64,000 nucleotides of DNA from Plantago elongata (lineage: Eukaryota; Streptophyta; Magnoliopsida; Lamiales; Plantaginaceae): positions 1 to 64,000 of the forward strand of contig JAYMSP010000158.1 of the NCBI GenBank assembly GCA_036897095.1, given 5' to 3'. Position 1 is the stretch's first letter. The number at the start of each line of letters is the position of its first letter. The notes beneath the pieces are model-generated. The model did not search any database, was not told where the DNA came from, and was given only the letters and a program-made list of their open reading frames with translations. The position numbers were made by a program, and so were the translations under genes. Shown here in pieces: positions 52,216 to 64,000 of the stretch.

Positions 52216-53337
52216 CCTCCCGATACATGAAACCGGCAAGTCTAAAGACTAAGAGATTTATACACAATTGATGGGGTAGCAGAGGAAATCTAGAATCAGA
52301 AGATAACTACTTAACCCGCAACAAGATAACGAGCATCAGAAACGAGTACCCCTGTTGCAACGCCCGACTCCTTTTTGTATGTACCAAAATCAAAGTAACC
52401 AAGTACTTATATATTATTTTATCCAAATACCCAACAAACGAAGCATAGATCCTTTCTCTTCCTTATGAAGTTCTTCAAAAAAGAGTAAGCCAACAAGTAG
52501 TTATAAGATGTGATGTTGTATCAGAAAAGTAAGATGCAAGTCTAGAATCGTTTTTATGAATAAGGGATAGAAAAATAAAGATAATAGGTTATCTATCCCT
52601 GAAAATAGTTGCGTAGAGAAAAGGATTAAGTGTCGAATCTTTTGTTTTAGATCCAATGTCAACATATAACACATACCTAAGTAAGTACTTACGCGGAAGG
52701 AAATGTAGAATGAATAACGGAAATAGAAAAAAGTAAGAAGGAGAGAGTAATCAATGTATCTTCTTCTCTCCTCATATAAACAAATAATAAATAAGCTTGC
52801 TGTACCCTATATTAATTAACTTAATATTTTATTTTAGACTTAGTACTGCTGGCGAGTATCTTCCCCTATTCAACATCAAAGTTTCTATAAGAAGCGTGTT
52901 TTCGTTTCCAATTTACATCTTACTTTTTTTAATTTACCATTACAATTGCTTATATTTAGGACTGCTAGTCTTCCTCCCTTGACCTACAGCATTTCCTCTT
53001 ATACTTCTTCTCTATCAAGACCAAATCAGAGAAGAAGATACCTACTTTTAGAAGTTCTCCATCCATTACTATGTAAGCCTACTTAATACTTGACTACAAA
53101 GATTGTTACAATACAAATATAGTTCTACCTCTTTTTTCTTTTGATTGATTTAGCGCCCTTGCTCTTTACTGCGTTAAATTGGATTATAGGAAATTGTACT
53201 TGTAGTCTATCATCCAGGTCGTCTTCGCGGAGGATACCATGTATATTACATCTTAGTAGCTGGGATAAAAGCAAAAGATACCTAATTTATCTTTCATCTT
53301 TATATATATATTCCTACGCCGTGTCTATACTCTTATA

Positions 53338-53370
53338 AAAGAGATATAACTGACAGTGTTCTTGGTTTTC
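53338..53370 (+). repeat. Dispersed repeat gatataactga...gttcttgg, copy 2
   Basis: Second copy of the element at 32062-32092, in the same orientation about 21 kb away. The shared words are gatataactga and gttcttgg with a 3-4 nt variable step between them. Confidence 0.45.
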
Positions 53371-55241
53371 TTCTTTTTTACTCTATTCTTATTCATAAGT
53401 GGGATCATATTATTATTTATTATCCGACATACTTTTTACCTTAGCGACTACTCGACTTTCCTAATTTCAGACAACTTTTCACTTAGAAAGGCATTTACTC
53501 ACTTTGACTGCTTATGAGCATCGATTTTACTAAAAAGTATAATAGTCCCTTAGTAAAAAAATGAAATACATACTTTGTCCTATATGAAAAGTATCAGATT
53601 TCTGAGAATTGATCTGGATTTCTTTCTTTTGACTATATTGAGCAATGAGTTTTTGTAAAATGAGATGGAGCTATTAGCTAAATTTGGTATACCCTACTTC
53701 GACCCGTAAAAAGTGTTGGAAATTCTTAAAAAAGAACTCGTTTTGGCTATATTTTCGTGTTTTCAAAGAGAGAATGCAAACTCGATTCATTTTCCAAAAA
53801 TTAAGGTGTTAGAAGTAAGTAGACAAGCTATAATGAATAAATATTTTATCCATTGTTTATGCTCTGAATATCACTTCCTATTTGTTGTACTAAATACGAG
53901 CAGAATTTATTTGCCATAGATCCTATAAATCCAAATTTCCGCGGAGCCGTATAGATCTCATTGATTCATAGAAATACAACAAACAACAAATAGAAAGACG
54001 TTAGAACTCTGAATTCTAAAACTATTACTTTGTCCTAATACGCGTAGAAGTAATGCCATGGTACCAAGGTTGACTAAATAACTTAACTATTAGGTAAATA
54101 TAGGATTTGTGTGTAGTAACCCTCTGCCTCGTATGTCTAAACTAAAGGTGGAAAAGTATGGAATAAAAGCAGGATAGACTAGATTCAAGACATAAAAAAC
54201 CCTAGAAGAGAATAGTTAGGATATCAAAAAAGCTCCGGGATCAACAAACAAATGTGACTAAAGAGAAAATAAATAATAAAGAGAAGAGGCACCTAGTGTT
54301 GGTGTAAATACAAACTAAGTTTATAGAAAGGAATTAATGAAATATATAAGCAACTGGTAGTAAATATCCGATAATCCACAGTACCATATACATATCATTA
54401 AAGAAGCAAACAAAACCAGAGTCGATGTAGCCAGAGAAAAAAAGAGTACGAATACGAAAACTGCCTCCGTTATAAATAATGAAACTTAGAAGAGAACACC
54501 AACAAAATAAAGGATCCTTAGAGTGTCTAAGAAGAGAACTGTTAGTTAAGGTAGAAGTAGCTGGCAAGACATCAATAAATCCTATACAACGAAAGTCTCG
54601 ACCACATAATAATAAATAGAAAAAGAAATCAAAGACAAGGCAACAACATATAACATATATAGAAAATATTTAGACCTAGCTCTTTTTTAAAATACATATT
54701 AGATTAGAGGTAGAAGACAAACAACTCTAACTCATTCTTTATCCTTTTATCCGGTTCTATATCCTATTGTTTTTCCAATGTATATCTAATAAAAGTTGTT
54801 GGGATCTATATCATCCATATTAAAAGCACTCTCTATATTCCATAAGAGGAAAGAAAAAAATACAGCAAAAGAGAATATCTAGTAGATCCAATCCAAGAGT
54901 AGATATTATGCAGAAGAAAAAAAACAATGCATAACTAATAACTTAATAAATAACAAAAAGTAAAGGTTAGAGAGAAATACTTCTTAGTCCTCTTTGCTTC
55001 TTCTTTCTTCCTATCTTCTGAATTACGTAATTGGCGTATCATATAGAACTTTTAGAATCTATTTAAAGCATGCTGTGGAGAAGTTAGAACAAATACAACA
55101 AGTCTAAAGAAGAGCATATTAACTATTTCTTATTGGCAGGCAGGAAAGCTAGTAAGAAAGAGAGATAGACATATAAAACGGAAGAGTAGATAACACATCC
55201 CTTCCCTGCAATAATACATTCATTTCTTTTCCTATTTTTCT

Positions 55242-55287
55242 TGGATTCCTTGGCTCAACACCAATGAACCAATTAGACAGCGGTCGA
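55242..55287 (-). repeat. Dispersed hairpin repeat, copy 2 (inverted)
   Basis: Reverse-complement relative of 925-973. On the - strand it reads tcgaccgct, attggttcat, a changed loop, then tgagccaaggaatcca. The stem shortens to about 6 bp and two loop positions are lost, yet the sequence on both sides of the loop is kept. In one frame both copies could encode W-F-I-G-x-E-P-R-N-P, but the frame is not open for long in copy 1. Confidence 0.6.
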
Positions 55288-56360
55288 GAGTAAGAGAGTA
55301 TAAGAACATATTTATATAAATACATATTATAGAATATTAAAAAGGCAGAAAAAGAATCTTCTAAATCATTTTTTTTTATTGTGTATGTAAACATTCATAG
55401 ATTTCTATAGGAAATGCCTTCTTTTCTTGAATATTTTTTCTTCAAATTTAGGCATTTCATTTCGTGTTTTTTTGTCCTCTTTTCAGCCGAAGTATAACAA
55501 ATTACTAAGCAAAAGGGTTCTAGATCAATTCGAATTCAAGTACAAAGTTCTAAGCTAAAATAAATAAGAAATTTGGTTACTTTATCTAGTAGAGACATAC
55601 TTCCTAAATTCCAACTTCGAGGCAAAAAGAATAGGCACATAACATTCATTCTATCTCTTCCTTCTATCTAGACCTGTACGAGCATATATTTTTCACGGAC
55701 AAGAAGAAAATTTATCTTACAATGTATTCTTAGACAGACTTACATGCACATGTTGAAGCATTGCCAATAGAAATATTATATAGATCATAAAAATGTAGAC
55801 AAAAACAAATGGAATTTCTACTACAGGCGAAAGAAAGTGAAGGAGCAAATACTTTTCTAATTGTCATACCGCGTACTAGTAAATACTACATACAAATAAG
55901 AAATCTTGAAATAGACTTTGGACATCCTTCGACTTCCAATCCCTTTCTAGTAAAGTAAGGAAATAGATAGCGTAATTAACTATCACTACGATATAAGATA
56001 TAGTAAGAAAAGTAAATAAATATCATTGGATAAAGAGATGTGAAAATTATTCAAAGTACACTTACTTCAAAAATAAGTTATTCAAAACAATAAAAAGAGG
56101 ATTAAATAGAATCTCCCCATCCAAGTTCTCAACCAAAGAAAAGATATGTTTTCTACAGAAATAGACTCGAGGTAAATAACACAACATAAAAATAAGAAAA
56201 GGGAAGAAGTCCTCAGCTATAAGACGTAGTCATAAAAATTAAAATGAGATTATAGAATAATTGGGAGGCTCTTTTTCTTTGACTTTGAAAGTAATTCATT
56301 GAGGCATTTAACCGAATTGGAATATTTTTTTTATGAAGAATGTTGTTGCTGTCTAGAATG

Positions 56361-58270
56361 GTATCTCTCTCAATAAAATAAAGTATTTGTTAAGAGCTCA
56401 ATTATAAAGAGTATACGAGAAATAAGCACTTACACTTTATTAATAGTAATAGGGAGCTATGAATTAACCCTATACTTTGTCTTATAGGTATAAAGAGAAA
56501 TACTCTCTTACTTATAGAGCTTATTACTTCTGCTTGATTACATAAAGATCTTTACTTATAAATATGATACAAACACTTGTCCTAAAAGAGTGCACCTTAA
56601 TACCTAACATACTTTAGTAAAAGTTAGTTATAGAATTAGCTCCTAAATATACTTATATTTAATCCATAAGAGCAAAGGTAGCTCTTCTATAATACTTAAG
56701 CGTGCTTTATAATATATAAGATTGTAGTAAGGAGCGAGTCTCTTCCTTTCTCCTATATGGTAATGATATAACTCTAGCGAGTATTTGTTAAAAGGGAATA
56801 CTTAACCTCTTTCTTTATAGGGTCTAGTGGCGCTATCTTACTAAAACTAGAGAGCAATTTATTTATCAAAAAAACCTAAGAAAGTCATAATTATTTTATA
56901 AAATATAGAAGAAAGTATATGCCTTGACTACTCATATTATTTAGGAGAATAAAGAAGGAGATATTTCCCTTTCTTTCCTTATAGGACGATTATATAGTAT
57001 GGTTAGTACGCTGCTCATATCTTTGCGCAAGCAATATTTAAAAAAGGAGCTTATATATATGGTAAAGATATTTAGTACTAAGCAATTATAAGACATAAAG
57101 AAATATAGCTTAAAAAGTATACATTACGACAACAAAGAAAGGCTTACTACTCCCTACACCAAAGTTCGAGCTATTTAAAAAAGTATAAGATATAAGGAGC
57201 CCTCTCCCTTCTATAGCTATAAGATAAAAGAATGTAAAGGAGATTAGGTACTCTTAGTTAATTACACAGGGGATTGTAACTTATATTAACTATAAATTAT
57301 TAATACTTAAGTAATTCTCTAGAGTACGCTTTCTTATAAAGAAAATAAAGTATTTAAGTATTCCCTTACTTTATTCTAAGAATACCTAATTTCAGTACTG
57401 CTAGATTTATAAAGAGTATTTTCCCTTATCTATTAATATAGAGTAGTACTAGATAAGGTACACCTTTTTGTAACTAGTATCTATAGGAGTATATTCTCTT
57501 TCTCTAAAAAAAAAAAAAGAAGAAGGGCCCAATCATTATGCTCTAGTACTAGGCTCTTCTTAAGTATAGTAAGTAAACTCTCATAATATGAGTATAAATA
57601 ATAGGTAGTTGCCATATAAATATACACGAGTTACGTCTTCCTGTAGCGAGTTTATCCTATTTCTTATTCTTAAAACGCGCTCTAGTTTCACCAAGTACTT
57701 AAGATAGATTAAGTATGACCCCTTTTTGATAGAATATATTTATATGTTAAGGCTAGAACTTATAGTTAGTGTTGTATAAAGGAACATATTAAGAGCCTAC
57801 CCTTTCTTTTTTATTAACTATATAATCTAGGGCTACACCTTTTATCTTATTTAATGGCAGGATTCCTTTAAAAAGCTTAAAAAAAGCTTTTATGTATACT
57901 AATTATAGGGCAAGATTTGAGTTCTTAGCACCTTTCATATTTAGAAAATAGAGTACATAGTACTTACGCTCCCCTCCTATCTTTATATTAAGTGTAAAAG
58001 AGAGCTATCTTATATCTTGTACTAAGGCATCTTCACTAAGAATACCCTCTCTATAAAATCTTACACTATGTGGTTAAGTAAAAAGGGCGGAGTCTTTCTA
58101 TAGGTAACTAGAATAATGTTTGAGTCATAAAAGTAAGGAGTCCTTCTCTAATATATAATGCGTGAGGATTACCTACTAAGTACAAGTCTCTCTTTCTATA
58201 TAAATATTTAAGTGTCTCTTAATGAACTACAAATAAAAAATATGGAAGTACACCTGTAAGAAAGTGCTTT
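56361..58270. other. Class T spacer, about 1.9 kb, fading to mixed DNA
   Basis: Fifth large class T block. No open frame of 60 codons. Typical words include aaagagtgcacctt, ggagcgagtctcttcc and aagtacacctgtaag. Beyond about 58270 the texture is mixed to about 59000, with short class T-like pieces (near 58520 and 58930), so the right edge is uncertain. Confidence 0.55.
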
Positions 58271-60355
58271 TAATTAAGAATAACAATTTCATAGGCCTAC
58301 CTGGGGGTGCAGGTAATTTTTATTTAGAACATAAAAACATCGTTAGGATATTGAATAAATCGGGCGGAATAATTTCTTCTACTAACATGCTGGGTCTTAC
58401 TTAACTTTTTACATTTACCTAAAAAAAATATCCTTTTCTTGTTATAGTAAGTAGTTTTTTGTGTTCTCACAATTTTATACAATCCTAAGCGGGTTACTCT
58501 CCGTCATATAAGAAGGTATAAATAAAGCTTTCCTTTTTTTTACTTAATGCACCTGATATACCTAATTTCTGGGGTAAAAATCACTCTACTACTATAGTTA
58601 TTCCTTACAGACTCTTACTTATGTTAGTCATACGTTTCTCACATGCAGCAGAAACTCGAAGAGAATGTTTCTCTCTATAAGATAATAAAAAGGAGAATAA
58701 AGGAATAGTATAGTTTATGAAGAGACTTTTATTTTTATTAGTAATCTCTTTTTGAATTATTCATTTTAACTAAGTATTACATTAAGTACTAAATATAAGA
58801 TAGGTGCCTACGAAAAAGATGTTGCTTTTACTTAGTGTACTTCTACTTTATCTTTTCTTTTATGTTTGCCTAACTCTAGTAGTATTTTAACAAATGTTAC
58901 AAGTGTTAAACTTACATACACTATAACTTCTTTATAAATAATAACTCAAAGGGGTAGTGCCATATCTTATACTTAATCCCACATAATAAGGAAGTGTCGT
59001 TTAAGATTTATTGCACACCAGAAATTAGCTATCTCCGGAATACAGTAATTCACGTAACACTAAGGTAGAGTCCTTTCTATTTAGCGTACACGTATCGACT
59101 ACATTTGCTTAAGTTTCGATTTAATATAATAAGAACAAGCAAGCTACATTAGAGCAATGCTGTAAAGCTATATATAGATATTTATTTATGGTTTGCAAAG
59201 TCTGGTTTTAAGTAAAGAGAATGGAGCATAGAACACGCATTTTTATTAGAATGGGTCAATTAGAAATGAAAGCCTAATCCTAAGGTTAAGCTATGCTGTA
59301 CTTCCTGGAAATTGTTTACGTCGTATGCACAAACGCTAAACCAATGTAGGTCAGTAAAGAACTCTATATTGGATTCCAAAAAGATAGGATGCAACTAAAT
59401 GCAACGCTAATACAATTGAGAGCATTCCCCCCTTTTGTCTAGATAGAGCAGTGTGTGTTTTTTTTTACTTATAAGCATGGTGTTAGCGCAGGGAGTTGTT
59501 ATCTGGTGGGTCATATAAATTTACAGAAAGATTCCTAATATAACCGAATATTAAAAATACATTGTATGAAGAGATTTTGAGTAAACTCCTTAATTGTATA
59601 ATTTAGAGTAACAAAAGGTAAAAAGTAAGTACGAAACAAAATTATAAAGAACAACCTATATATTAAGGCATCTTATACAGGATCTACTTTAATTGGTATA
59701 TAATACAGCCATGATGTACTTTTCAATTATAGGAAGCTTACTTCTCTTTTTTCTATACGTTCTATATGCAAGATAGCTATTTTATAATGTTTATTCTCTA
59801 TTTTATTACTAGAAAAGTTAGCAAGCACACCAAGTAAAGATTCTTTCATGTTTATTAGGTTGATTCATACTTAAATTGGAGGTAAATACTAGAGGAAACG
59901 ACATTGAAATACCTAGTACATAACGTAGCGTACATGGAGAACATGCCATCCTAAGCCGTGAATACACCAAAAAATAGGATTACCTAGCACCAGAATACTA
60001 TTTCATTATAAGTACGCATTAACTTTTCTCTAAGCTATATATAATACATTTTTTTAACGCACTACTCACATTTATTTACTTATACCTTTATTGCTCTATA
60101 TGTCCTTGTGTAAGTTCTTTTGGAAATAATAAATAGACTCCTAGTTGTATTTTAAGCTAGACCATTCCTTGTAAAATTCTTAGTATGGGGTGCAGGATGG
60201 TTTTCCTTCTTGGAAATCTATAGACTATGTGTTTGTACATGTATGCCTAAGCATTGTAAGGGATCTTTGTTTTTTGTCATAAATTTAGCGATAGTGTGTA
60301 CGTATATTATATAGAGACATTGATTGAGACTTGCTCATGAGTTGACTCCCAGGGG
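58271..60355. other. Class M spacer, partly mixed
   Basis: AT-rich spacer with a mixed start. No frame of 60 codons and no recognised RNA gene. A patch at about 59280-59520 has more unique-looking sequence, including tagcgcag near 59484, which resembles part of a tRNA D-arm; no anticodon or T-arm follows, so no tRNA is called. Confidence 0.5.
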
Positions 60356-61150
60356 TACAACTAACAACACTTGATTACTCATGCCAACGTGACTTCTGGT
60401 ACAGCTCTCTTCCTGCCTTTCTTGCTTTCTGAAAGGACTGGACCTTCCTAGTAAAGTAGTAACGAACAGCCAAGCTCACTCTGCCTACAGCATGCCCGAC
60501 CCACAAGCAAGACTAGCCATGATAGTCTACTAATAAGCTTGCTCGTGGTTAACAGCATAGCATGTTCATTCCTACTTACCGCTTGTCGCTTGCCGCATTG
60601 TCTGGTTTTCGCAGTGCCCTCGCCAGAGTATGCAAACACCCTTATTGCTACCTAACCCCACACGATGAAAAATAGATACACGCATTCATCAGACACAAAA
60701 TGATCAGAGCTTTTTCGTAGGCAACATGTTGTATGGTTCCTCGGGTACTTGACCCAAACTAACCTTCAGCATAATGCTGCGGCCCTGTGATGCCCCTGGT
60801 CTACTTACCAAACTAAAAGTAAAGCAGACGCTTCCTTCCTGTTCAACGAAGAACCACTGTGCTCTTTAGATGTCCATGCCTTGCTTTCGCTACTAACAAC
60901 TGAGGAAGTGCCATCCTGACTAGGGGCAGTCTTACCTACCACGATGTAGTACTATAGGCCCTTGTCACTACCACCAACTAACATTCACCAAGGTTAGTCC
61001 TTTCAGGAGGGGCCCATAGACTCCTATCTTACAACGTAGACACTGCACAGGTCTTTGTCATTGCTTCCTTTAGGGCACAACACTTACTCTAAATTACAAT
61101 GCTAACAAGGCGAGATACCCTACGACAGCTACAATCATCAAAACTACAGT
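60356..61150. other. GC-richer island 2, content unidentified
   Basis: About 800 bp with clearly more G and C than the flanking spacer, comparable to the islands holding rrn5 and nad5. Stops break all six frames. The longest stretches are about 65 codons: one on + near 60460-60655, and its opposite-strand frame at 60448-60639. No known mitochondrial protein, tRNA or intact rRNA core was recognised. A short hydrophobic frame runs off its right edge on the - strand (61094-61195). By analogy with the other islands a structural RNA, a diverged exon or a foreign insert is possible; the sequence read by eye does not decide. Confidence 0.6.
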
Positions 61151-64000
61151 AACTTGCGTATTTTCTAAAGTGAGATTATGAACACTACCTACGGTTTAAT
61201 TTAGAATACTCTAGCGCTCAGTATTAAGCATTTTCTTAAATATTGTTTCCTTTTTTTTAGTAAGTAATATAGTAATTCTTCCCAGAGTGGGCTAAATCTT
61301 TAGAAAAGTTAGTACAAAAAAATAACTATAGAAAAAATAGAGATTACAGAAGAAGACTTGAGTCTAGCCCCAAAATTGTATTCTACCTTCGTAGTTCAAA
61401 GGATTTTTTTAGAGAAGTCTATAAGACCTTAGCGTAGAATTGAAACCATAGTACCACAAAAGATCTAAGAATTCTCTAAAAGAATAAGTGATTAAACGAA
61501 GTTCAAAGCATATACTATACTGTTTTGTCTTAGTGGATTTAGCTATTCTATAATGTGAGTGAGCTAGGCTGCTCTTTTTTGTTAGACTTTTGTTGTAATA
61601 ATGTCATACAGCATACAGTTAGTAAGTAGAAAGCATAGTAAATAAATAAAAGATCCCTATTTCCTAACTTTTTTATATTTCTACACAAAATACATATGTT
61701 TCTAGTACTAGCAAAGAGTTATTCCTATACTTGTATAGGTTTCAAAGAAAGAAGTTCTAGAATAAATATTTCTTCATCTCCAAGTGTCTTTATTGGTACG
61801 GGCATAACAACGATTTCTTAAGACCAATAAGACAAAATACTATTCTAGTGAAAAGAGGAGTGCATCTAGTCAATTTTAAGCAAAGAAATCTTTTGAATGA
61901 TTAGAACATATATATATAGGTTGCATTGATTGCACAAAAGAGCCTACTTACTAACCAATATCCTATAGAGGAGTATTTCTTTATTTTTAGGGGTTTCCTT
62001 TCTTTGTCTTATGCGTGCACACATAGATCCATATAGAAAAATATTATACACGCTTTAAGTACTAGTGCTTTTTAAGTCATACGGTTGTGCTTACTCGATG
62101 ACAATGTACTGGATATGAATAAATCCATTGTTGAGTTATTTACACTATAAACTACATTATACAATGTTATACGTGTTATCTCGAAATTATTTAAAACACT
62201 CCACGTATTGCACCTAACCTTAGCTATTGGTAAGGGTTTTAATATTAATTATACTAGTAACTAAAACGCCCAGTAGTATGAAAGCCGTGTGGTAACACTA
62301 AAAACAAAACAGAATAGGAAGGATAATAAATCTTTCTAGAAGGAAGACTCGTGGACTATATGTGCTTTGTGCGTCTTGTACCAAAAGTTAACATAAAAGG
62401 TAGGTAGACGAAAGAATTTTTATTAAATATAACTTATATAAGCCCGAAAAAACTACGAATTGTATATACTATTGCTGGTTCATATGATTTGTAAGACTCT
62501 GTGTTGTATATTATACCTATAGCTGTTGTATTGAGTGTTTTCATCCTTAGTTAGATACGTATCTCCTTTTTGTAGTAAACAAATTTTTTAATCTTAGTAT
62601 TTAATTTAAACTGTACTCTTTATTATTTGTAAGCATGTTAGAAGATCCAGCAATCTAAGGTCTAAAATTTCAGGAAAGATGGCATCTACTAGATACGTTG
62701 TTCTCGATATGACTACACTTAATACTATATTATTATAGTTCGGTCTATACTTTATTAAGGCCTAAACCCATTCTATCACTACAAGAGTGCACCCTATTTT
62801 CTTTTCTATATTCGAGGTATGTCTTGGTTTTTTTCATAATTTCCTAAGTCCTAATTCAAGTATGTTTCATAACAAACTGGGTGTTGCTCTCTTTACTTCT
62901 TATATTCAAAGCACTAAATTTTTAATATTCTTTGCTCACAACAATCTACTATTCATTAATGTAGGTTTACTCCTTGTTTAGGCTAAAACATTTCATCTAA
63001 TACTTAATTACCTACTATTCTTCACAAGTGAAGTCCACGTGAAAAGTATGCATTCATGATTTACTACTTAGTAGTTATAAAACCAAAAGTTAGTTAGTTG
63101 ATTTTCATTTATATTTATTATAATAATATGGTTGATACATACATGGTTACTATGGCTAACTATATTAACAAGAAGATCAATAATGTATGTATAGTTATAA
63201 GACTTAAGATGGTATAGTATAAAATAATATAGTATACATCTATTCGATAGGAATCATTGTGAAATAGAGTACCCTCTGTCTTTACGTCATTTTGCTTAAG
63301 CTCGCCAACTAATTATTTGTAAAGGTCCACAGTAATTTATTTAATATTTACTTCTATGGAAGACTAACTTACCCAGTTATTTTACTTATGTTACCTTTTA
63401 AGTGTTACCTATAAGAACTTTCATCAGGCAACAATTTTTTCTATAATGTCTTAGTAAAACATAAGAGTTAGACACGAGATCCCCTCTACTACATGGATAA
63501 AATACGGAAAAGTATAACACACCCAGTAGGTTGCTTGTTGCGTAACTAATTTATCTGTGTCCTTAATAAAGCTTAATCATAGTATATGAATAAAATTTAC
63601 ATCTTTTTTGAAATATAAAGACTATACTAGATCCTGATGATGATAAGTTAAAGGCAAATCTTGCAAGGGCAAAATCTATCCCTAGAATTATTAAGAAATC
63701 TATAATAAAGTGTATATAAGGCGAGACACTCCCTCTTTTTCTTGGTCATGGAATCCTTATGCTTAGTGATGAGAATAGATCGATAAGGTAAACGCGGATT
63801 CTTGCTTGTTGGATAGCTCTTTACAGAGAAGTGTAGTATTCTATTCTGCGATGCCATATACTCACATTTATATAAATATATATATAAGAATGAATCCATC
63901 ATGAGCGAGCATACCATGCGCATAGACTAACCTATATGTAATATATTATAATAAGAGTAATACCTATTATATTTACTTTAAGGATTTACACCCTTTGGTA
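61151..64000. other. Class M spacer to window end
   Basis: AT-rich spacer. Frames at 62787-62981 (+, 64 codons) and 63648-63923 (-, 91 codons) have no family motif. The second is among the longest chance-like frames in the window and encodes a mixed, weakly basic peptide. The last 70 bp begin to look like class T. No RNA gene is recognised. Confidence 0.5.

Larger units (their letters stand above)
52216..56360. other. Class M spacer, 4.1 kb
   Basis: Ordinary AT-rich spacer, slightly GC-richer in its first 170 bp. Frames of 61-81 codons at 52797-52982, 53141-53338, 53713-53919 (+), 54334-54567 and 55149-55394 (-) show no known motif. It contains the second copies of two dispersed repeats (53338-53370 and 55242-55287). 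No RNA gene or intron core is recognised; a gagccgtat word at 53945 lacks the pairing partner of a group II domain V. Confidence 0.55.

Noticed and set aside
53940-53975. gagccgtat resembling group II intron domain V
   Set aside because: The closing acggttc strand and the internal bulge are missing.
60779-60895. LSU domain V-like words on the - strand (gcgaaagca, gtggttct, ggggcatcacagg)
   Set aside because: Spacing between the words is wrong by 9-14 nt, and the invariant ggggataacaggctgat is not matched. Not enough to call a large rRNA fragment.
63648-63923. 91-codon frame on the - strand
   Set aside because: No family motif, and no change of composition at its ends.

Overview
The window looks like part of a very large, AT-rich streptophyte-type mitochondrial genome. 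Only two genes can be named with confidence. One is an exon of nad5 (complex I proton-pumping subunit) at 40265-41203 on the + strand. The other is a mitochondrial 5S rRNA gene, rrn5, at 24441-24554 on the - strand. The first ~152 residues of the nad5 exon are almost the land-plant protein and need no RNA editing. The 5S RNA has the 42-nt arm and the loop words of plant mitochondrial 5S. I therefore infer a streptophyte, perhaps an alga because no editing is needed, but the species cannot be fixed from one exon and one small RNA. A nuclear copy of mitochondrial DNA is less likely, because no nuclear gene is visible in 64 kb.

Layout: more than 95% is non-coding spacer of two alternating kinds. 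Class M (about 1-5390, 11941-18200, 30481-40200, 41204-43290, 47891-51815, 52216-56360, 58271-60355, 61151-64000) is ordinary AT-rich DNA with scattered chance reading frames. Class T (about 5391-11940, 18201-23400, 24901-30480, 43291-47890, 51816-52215, 56361-58270) is rich in TA steps and poor in TG/CA. It is almost without open frames, and short G- and C-bearing words such as gagtact, aaagggagg and tacaccttct are strewn through it about every 60-130 bp. Boundaries are read by eye and good to about 50-200 bp.

Three GC-richer islands stand out: 23401-24900 (with rrn5), 40200-41140 (nad5) and 60356-61150 (nothing recognised). Because the first two hold conserved genes, the third is the best place to look for an unidentified gene or RNA.

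The two genes serve different parts of mitochondrial function: NAD5 is a membrane subunit of complex I, and 5S RNA is part of the large ribosomal subunit. They lie about 16 kb apart on opposite strands, with no sign of an operon. I found no tRNA, large rRNA, CRISPR array, insertion sequence, retro-element or recognisable group I/II intron core. Several short dispersed repeats and palindromes are listed.
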